The translations under genes were made by a program, and so were the position numbers. Below the pieces are notes generated by a model, which worked only from the letters and a program-made list of their open reading frames with translations, searched no databases and was not told the DNA's origin. Positions 59,442 to 64,000 of a stretch of DNA of 64,000 bases are shown here, piece after piece. Source of the DNA: CAVQBP01 sp963782475 (GTDB taxonomy: Bacteria > Bacteroidota > Ignavibacteria > Ignavibacteriales > Ignavibacteriaceae); contig CAWAJW010000016.1 of NCBI GenBank assembly GCA_963782475.1, positions 124,001 to 188,000 of the forward strand. The letters are read 5' to 3'. Numbering within the stretch: the stretch's first letter is position 1; every line of letters starts with the position of its first letter.

Positions 59442-60233
59442 ATGACATTTATAAATGATAAGATAAAAATCTTCGAAAAAGGGAATAACAAAGGTTTACC
59501 AGTAATTTTTATCCATGGATTTCCATTTGATCACGATATGTGGCAAGAGCAATTTGATGAATTAAGTTCTGAGTTCTATTGTATTTCTTATGACGTAAGA
59601 GGATTAGGGGAATCTTCACCGGGAGACGGACAATATACCATGGAATTATTTGTTGATGATCTATTTTCTATTATTGATACTTTGAATATAGAGCAGCCGG
59701 TTCTTTGCGGTTTATCAATGGGGGGTTATATAGCTTTAAGAGCTGTGGAAAAAGCCGAGAACAAGTTTAAGGGTTTAATATTGTGTGATACTAAATCCGG
59801 TTCAGATTCTGATGAAGTAAAAATAAAGAGAGCCGAAGGGATTAAAAAAATCAATAAAGAAGGTCTGGAAAGCTTTGTCCCGGATTTCCTAAATAATTGT
59901 TTTTCCGACCAATTTAAAAGAACCAAAAATATAAAATACCAGGAAATTATAGATAAGGCTCTGGGATTCGATCCGGTTGGTGTTAAAGGCGCTCTGCTCG
60001 CTATGGCCGGCAGAACAGATACAACATCTTACTTATCTAAAATTAAAATCCCGGTACTTGTTTTATGCGGTGAGAAAGATAGTCTCTTAACACCAGCCGT
60101 TATGAAGGATATGGCAGGTAAAATTTCCAATTCGGAGTTTTTTATAGTGCCTGATTCAGGGCATATAATTTCAGTTGAAAATCCCGGGTTCGTTAATGAC
60201 AGGCTCTATAACTTTTTACAAAAATTACGGTAG
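59442..60233 (+). CDS. Alpha/beta hydrolase
   Basis: 263 residues without a signal peptide, so probably cytoplasmic. Nucleophile elbow GLSMGGY (Ser about 94), oxyanion HGFPFDHDMW, catalytic Asp in GEKDSLLTP and catalytic His in DSGHIIS. This pattern fits the 3-oxoadipate enol-lactonase/haloperoxidase-like group, but substrate cannot be decided. Divergent from the DUF3078 copy 2. Confidence 0.88.
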   Translation: MTFINDKIKIFEKGNNKGLPVIFIHGFPFDHDMWQEQFDELSSEFYCISYDVRGLGESSPGDGQYTMELFVDDLFSIIDTLNIEQPVLCGLSMGGYIALRAVEKAENKFKGLILCDTKSGSDSDEVKIKRAEGIKKINKEGLESFVPDFLNNCFSDQFKRTKNIKYQEIIDKALGFDPVGVKGALLAMAGRTDTTSYLSKIKIPVLVLCGEKDSLLTPAVMKDMAGKISNSEFFIVPDSGHIISVENPGFVNDRLYNFLQKLR

Positions 60234-60441
60234 CAGCTTATATTTTAATTAATTGAAATAGAAAGTATTGCAGGATAAAAGTGCTATTAAATTGTTCCCT
60301 ATCTCACCTAAAATATTCCATTATCAATGATGAATCTCACTTGAACTAAAATGCTAACTTGCAATTGTTTAATCCAATATTTAAAATAAAAATGTCAAGA
60401 TGATGAATATAAATATGAATAATTTAGAAAGGAGTATTATC

Positions 60442-60762
60442 ATGTGGCAAGGATGGATTGATTTAGCTGTTGGTATATGGTTAATAATCTCCGGTTTTAT
60501 ACCAGCACTTCGAACTCCGACAAGTATGTTAGTTGGAGGTGCAGTTGCGATAGTTTTTGGTTTTTGGGGCGCCGGAAGAGCGAACAGCTGGCAAGGAACA
60601 GTTAATGGAATAATTGGTATATGGCTATTTTTAAGTGCCATATGGTTTTCATTGGTTGTGCCATGGAACTTCTTTGTTTTTGGCGTTGCAATAGCTATTT
60701 TGGCTATATGGAATGTTGCTCAAAACCCCGAGCAAACACAAATGCACGCACCTGCACACTAA
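60442..60762 (+). CDS. SPW-repeat membrane protein
   Basis: 106 residues with four hydrophobic helices in two homologous halves: WQGWIDLAVGIWLIISGFIP and GTVNGIIGIWLFLSAIWF, each with the conserved W-x-N/D-xx-x-GIWL-type pattern of the SPW repeat. Function of this family is unknown; it is often near sigma or stress genes. I use the ATG at 60442, preceded by GAAAGGAG; an upstream ATG at 60400 would place the Shine-Dalgarno inside the gene. A terminator follows at 60774. Confidence 0.85.
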   Translation: MWQGWIDLAVGIWLIISGFIPALRTPTSMLVGGAVAIVFGFWGAGRANSWQGTVNGIIGIWLFLSAIWFSLVVPWNFFVFGVAIAILAIWNVAQNPEQTQMHAPAH

Positions 60763-60773
60763 TAGAATATTTT

Positions 60774-60794
60774 ATTCCCCCGAAGAGGGGGAAT
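60774..60794 (+). terminator. Terminator hairpin after the SPW gene
   Basis: Perfect 8-bp stem ATTCCCCC / GGGGGAAT, loop GAAGA, 11 bp after the stop codon, followed by TATATTTG. Confidence 0.8.
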
Positions 60795-60866
60795 TATATT
60801 TGTCATTTAGCTTAATTAAATGATTAACGTTAAATTAAAAGAGAGCCGTTTTTAAGCTAGATTGTA

Positions 60867-60909
60867 ATGCTGAATCCTTTACTGATAAAAATCAGTATTG
60901 ATTCAGCAT
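60867..60909. other. Long two-stage hairpin in the SPW/HMA gap
   Basis: An outer stem of 10 bp (ATGCTGAATC / GATTCAGCAT) encloses a small internal loop and an inner 7-bp stem (TACTGAT / ATCAGTA) with the tetraloop AAAA. It lies between convergent genes, 66 bp from the end of the minus-strand HMA-like gene. No strong T tail follows on either side. It may be a terminator for that gene, a structured RNA or a small inverted-repeat element. Confidence 0.6.
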
Positions 60910-60974
60910 CTGTTTTTAAGGGGAAAATTAGATAGTTAGATCGGGTCAAGCCGGGAATGACACCTTTCAATATC

Positions 60975-61190
60975 TCAATATGTCAGATCTTCACAATAGT
61001 AACCTAGATCTTTAACTTTGCTGATAACTTCATTCATATTAAGTTCACTTCCCACAACCCGAAGAACTTTATCTCTATCTCCAAGATCAACCGTACATTC
61101 ATTAATTTTAAAAGAGCCATTTAAAAAATACCTGACTTTTTTGAAATCTATTTTGGAATTAATATTCGTTTTAAGAATTAACATTTCCAT
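60975..61190 (-). CDS. HMA-fold small protein lacking the CxxC motif
   Basis: 71 residues with the beta-alpha-beta-beta-alpha-beta pattern of heavy-metal-associated domains (MEMLILKTNINSKIDFKKVRYFL, INECTVDLGDRDKVLRVVG, NEVISKVKDLGYYCEDL). The GMxCxxC metal loop is replaced by TNINSKID, so copper chaperone activity is unlikely. The only cysteines are in NECTV and YYCED. A regulatory or protein-binding role is possible. GGAAGGAG precedes the ATG. Confidence 0.72.
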   Translation of the reverse strand: MEMLILKTNINSKIDFKKVRYFLNGSFKINECTVDLGDRDKVLRVVGSELNMNEVISKVKDLGYYCEDLTY

Positions 61191-61351
61191 ATGAAAACTC
61201 CTTCCTTATTATAGAAATTTTTTCTATCATATAAATCTTTTTATTGAACAATCTTTTCATGGTTTTAGTTTAACATAATGAACTTATTTAGTTTAGTATT
61301 CGGACGATATTGTTTTGGAAATTGTTATTGCCGAATTTTACCTAAGCCTAA

Positions 61352-61651
61352 TTATTTATTTATCCCATTGGCTTTTTCGGAAAAAGTATTCTGATCTTCT
61401 TCAAATCTCTTTTTCCAGTATTCTCTATCTTTCCAATGGTCCCTATGATTGTGTTTCCCTATGCCAAGGAATAAGATTTTGGAAAGTATTAAAATTCCTA
61501 TTGCCTGCCAATAATTTATTTCAGGAAGACTAAAGATAACCGGCATAAGCCAGTTCCATAAAAGGAGCACAACTAATGAAATAACTGCAATAAAAACCAA
61601 TACAAAAAACAATTTCTGGAAAAAGAATTTTTTACTAAAATGACGTTTCAT
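61352..61651 (-). CDS. Small membrane protein downstream of an ECF sigma factor
   Basis: 99 residues. Two membrane helices (about 13-35 and 48-65) and a charged C-terminal tail with a histidine cluster (KHNHRDHWKDREYWKKRFEED). The gene starts 8 bp after the sigma-factor stop and is surely cotranscribed. Small proteins with a similar His-rich tail occur in the same place in relatives as far as I recall. An anti-sigma or membrane-sensing role is possible, but the usual anti-sigma ZAS motif is absent. Confidence 0.7.
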   Translation of the reverse strand: MKRHFSKKFFFQKLFFVLVFIAVISLVVLLLWNWLMPVIFSLPEINYWQAIGILILSKILFLGIGKHNHRDHWKDREYWKKRFEEDQNTFSEKANGINK

Positions 61652-61659
61652 TGTGATAC

Positions 61660-62205
61660 CTATTTATTTAAATATTTACTTAATTTTTTTCTTATTTGGG
61701 TCACTGCATAATGTTTACGTGAAAGAAGTGTATTAACATTCAGACCTGTTATTTCTGAAATTTCTTTAAATGAAAAGCCTTGAACTTCACTCATTATGAA
61801 AATATCTTTCTGTTCAGACGGAAGAGCATCTAAAACTTTTGTGAGCTCTTCATTAAATTCATCCTGCAGGAATAAATCTTCCGGCGTAAAATCAAGGGAT
61901 GGAAGTAAATCTGTATAAGAAAAAAATTCATCATCTTCTTCATTATATTTTTCTAACTTAGAAAAATTTTCAGGTTTCTTCTTTCTTCTCTTATCGATTA
62001 TTTTATTCCTTGCAGATCTAAAGAGCCACCCGGAAATCCTGTCAATCATAATTATATCTTCAAAGCCGGCAATAAACTGATAAAATACATCCTGCAGAAT
62101 ATCTTCAGCATCCTCTTTGGAAGGGACATATTTTTTAATAAAATTAAATAACCGGCTTCGTTCCTTTATAAGAGTAGTTTCAACTATTTTAGCCTGTGAC
62201 GTCAT
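61660..62205 (-). CDS. RNA polymerase ECF sigma factor
   Basis: 181 residues. Region 2: SKEDAEDILQDVFYQFIAGFEDI and GWLFRSARNKIIDKRRKKK (about 29-90). Region 4: LPSEQKDIFIMSEVQGFSFKEISEITGLNVNTLLSRKHYAVTQIRKKL (about 129-176), a standard helix-turn-helix recognising the -35 element. The acidic linker (KYNEEDDEFFSYTD) separates them. The partner is the small membrane protein immediately downstream; control probably involves it. Confidence 0.93.
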   Translation of the reverse strand: MTSQAKIVETTLIKERSRLFNFIKKYVPSKEDAEDILQDVFYQFIAGFEDIIMIDRISGWLFRSARNKIIDKRRKKKPENFSKLEKYNEEDDEFFSYTDLLPSLDFTPEDLFLQDEFNEELTKVLDALPSEQKDIFIMSEVQGFSFKEISEITGLNVNTLLSRKHYAVTQIRKKLSKYLNK

Positions 62206-62413
62206 TAAACCTATTTTGTGTTTCTAATATAGAAGACGAATTTAAAGAGAAAATATTTTAAATATTTTTTTAGATTATCAAGAATGTTTAATTTAAGGTA
62301 TGAGGTCACAATAAAAAATATTTAATGATGAACTGTCTAATAAGTTGATAAATTGTAATTTCTTTATCTCAATTATTTAAGGTAATGATATACAATTCTA
62401 CACAAGAAAGGCA

Positions 62414-64000
62414 TCAAGAAAAGACATTTTCTAAAATATAAGAATTTGTTTGTTTTTCATATTTCGTTTTTAATGAAATAACATTTTGTCTTTTTTCTTC
62501 AAGAGCATCAAGTTCGGTAACAACTTTTTTGACTTTGGAATCTTCAAAAGGTATTTCTAAATCACCCACACTTTCACTATTCAAAGTATTACCTTTTGTA
62601 GCCCTATTGGAATTATAGTCAAGTTTAGGTAAAATATAATAAAGATATTTTTTGATAATTTCATCATCCACAATTAAACCAGCTATGGCTTCATTTGTAT
62701 ATAGTGGTTGTGTTGTTATAGCTACTTTCCCGATAGATAATTTAAAACTAAAAAGAAGTGTTCCTATAGGCAATTGTTTTCGTGGTTTAATACCTAAATC
62801 GGTTATTTTTTCTTCAGAAGATGATATATACATATCATCTGTTAAATCAGTTATTTTTACCCAAATATTTTTACCTCCGAACCAATAAGAATCATCATCT
62901 CTTGGGGGAGTAAATCCAATAATGACTTTCTTGTTTCTTAATAGTTCCTTTAACTGAACTGTTTTTACATTATTTTTTTTCCCCGAATAACTATTTAAAG
63001 AAAAGTTTAAAATCATTATTTCTAATCTTTTTTGCATCAACAAAAAAAGATTTATCCGTAATAGATTTGTCTTTCCAGATTTGCCTTAATAAGATTAAGT
63101 CATCTAAATCGATCTTTCTTCTTCCCTTTATGCTACCAGTTTTTTTATATCCATCCTCCGCTACATCAAAAAACCATACCTTGTCTGTTTTTATACCTTT
63201 ATGGAATATAAGAATACTTGTTGGTTGCCCCGTATAGGGTTTAAAAACAAATGAATGCAACCTAATAACAGCTTCAAGTTTAGCCCCATCAATCAATAAT
63301 TGTCTTATTCGTATATATTCTTTTTGTGTATCAAACAATATCCCTTCAGGGACAACAACAGCACACCTACCATCTGCATTTAGACTATCATAAATATGTT
63401 TCAAAAATATACGGATTTGCATCAGAAGTTACAAAGCCATATAGACCGGAATAATCCGTTTTTTGAGAAAAAGCATAATTACTTAATACCACATCATATT
63501 TGTCTTTAATTGGGTATTCCAATGCGTCCATTTGCTCTATATTGTTATGACCATCACCAATTATAATCATATTCATTTTAGCTATGCGAGAAGTTGTGGT
63601 TAATTCTCTTCCAAAAACCGTATTGTTCTCTAAGATTTCTATATTCTCTTTGATTTGCTTACATTTATTCTTAATATCTTTAAATGCCTCTATTAGAAAA
63701 CCACCAGTACCACAACATGGATCATAGATTGTTTCTTTTAAATTTTAAATCTATAAGTTCAACCATTATTTTTACTATATGTCGGGGAGTAAAATATTCT
63801 CCTAAATCATTTCCCACACTAATTGAGTTCTTTAAAAAATAATTCAAAAGCATCGCCCTTTATATCAGAATTAGTATCTAAAAGATTTCCAATTTTTGAT
63901 ATTTTATTAACAATATCCTTTAAATTTTGCGATTTATTAACCAATAGTTTTTTATTAAAAATATCGCTTGTATGATTATATTCCTGGTCAAAGCGTGGTA
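62414..64000 (-). CDS. hsdM: Type I restriction-modification DNA methyltransferase with fused specificity domain (partial, frameshifted)
   Basis: Frames join into one protein that runs past the window end; only the C-terminal part of about 520 residues is visible. N6-adenine methyltransferase motifs: DPCCGTGGF (SAM binding, about 63710), GEYFTPRHIV upstream, and the catalytic motif in VVLSNYAFSQKT, i.e. N-Y-A-F where most HsdM have NPPF or N-x-P-F. After the DxxLSxxRY-like end (FNFSLNSYS) a target-recognition-type domain follows (VQLKELLRNKKV to VSLKTKYEKQTNS), as in HsdS, with a closing coiled coil. Breaks near 63835, 63740, 63410 and 63015. Methylation and DNA recognition are expected in one chain. 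Confidence 0.85.

Noticed and set aside
62414..64000. Defence island at the window end.
   Set aside because: Only the methyltransferase piece is visible and neighbours are housekeeping; without sequence past 64000 an island cannot be claimed.
1..64000. CRISPR arrays, tRNA or rRNA genes and insertion sequences.
   Set aside because: No regularly spaced repeats, cloverleaf-type sequence, transposase motif or terminal inverted repeats were noticed on reading; a tool-based scan (tRNAscan-SE, CRISPR finder, ISfinder) would be needed to be sure.

Overview
The window is a low-GC chromosomal segment, probably from the Ignavibacteria/Bacteroidota-Chlorobi side of the tree. That placement is inferred from the family content (DUF5916, DUF3078 and DUF5362 proteins, a caa3 oxidase linked to a bc complex, many signal-peptide proteins with Gram-negative lipoboxes) and not from a marker gene. 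I see no rRNA or tRNA gene, CRISPR array, prophage or insertion sequence. Most of it is ordinary housekeeping and envelope gene content.

Layout. (1) 1-5532, plus strand: a tightly overlapping respiratory operon, coxB (C-terminus only)-coxA-coxC-ctaG-small membrane protein-Rieske protein-cytochrome b fused to cytochrome c. It encodes a quinol:cytochrome c reductase and a caa3-type oxidase, each with its own covalently attached cytochrome c domain. (2) 5709-23820, minus strand: two secreted proteins preceded by matching 38-bp upstream elements, then an OmpR-type two-component system that may control them; next a membrane protein, an M1 peptidase, a YncE-like/phosphoesterase lipoprotein, an MFS carrier, a cyclophilin, a ClC channel, an AlkD-like protein and an oligoendopeptidase F. 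(3) 24006-33204, mostly plus: an M16 peptidase, an MFS carrier, a Kir potassium channel followed by a HerA-like ATPase, and small genes. (4) 33205-34700: about 1.5 kb with no convincing gene, starting with very long poly-T tracts. (5) 34701-49696: two Ntn-hydrolase-type proteins, a DUF5916 outer-membrane protein, an AlkX/YcaQ-like glycosylase, a hydrolase, a DUF1361 protein, then divergent metH and hldD. (6) 49749-62205: NUDIX, nitrobindin-like, permease, quinone reductase, SnoaL-like, SMUG2-like, glycogen synthase, two DUF3078 proteins, a hydrolase, an SPW protein and an ECF sigma factor with a small membrane partner. (7) 62414-64000: the C-terminal part of a type I DNA methyltransferase with a fused specificity domain, running off the end.

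A strong feature of the right half is gene breakage. At least nine genes are split by single-base frameshifts, usually in short homopolymers, and metH alone has about nine. The encoded proteins are otherwise well conserved across the breaks. This looks more like uncorrected indels in an assembly than a wave of real pseudogenes. Frameshifted genes are therefore reported as single spans.

The most interesting items are the shared upstream element next to the two-component system, the unusual residues in the respiratory complexes (PGWY in cytochrome b, Glu at the D-channel entrance of CoxA), and the unexplained 33.2-34.7 kb stretch.
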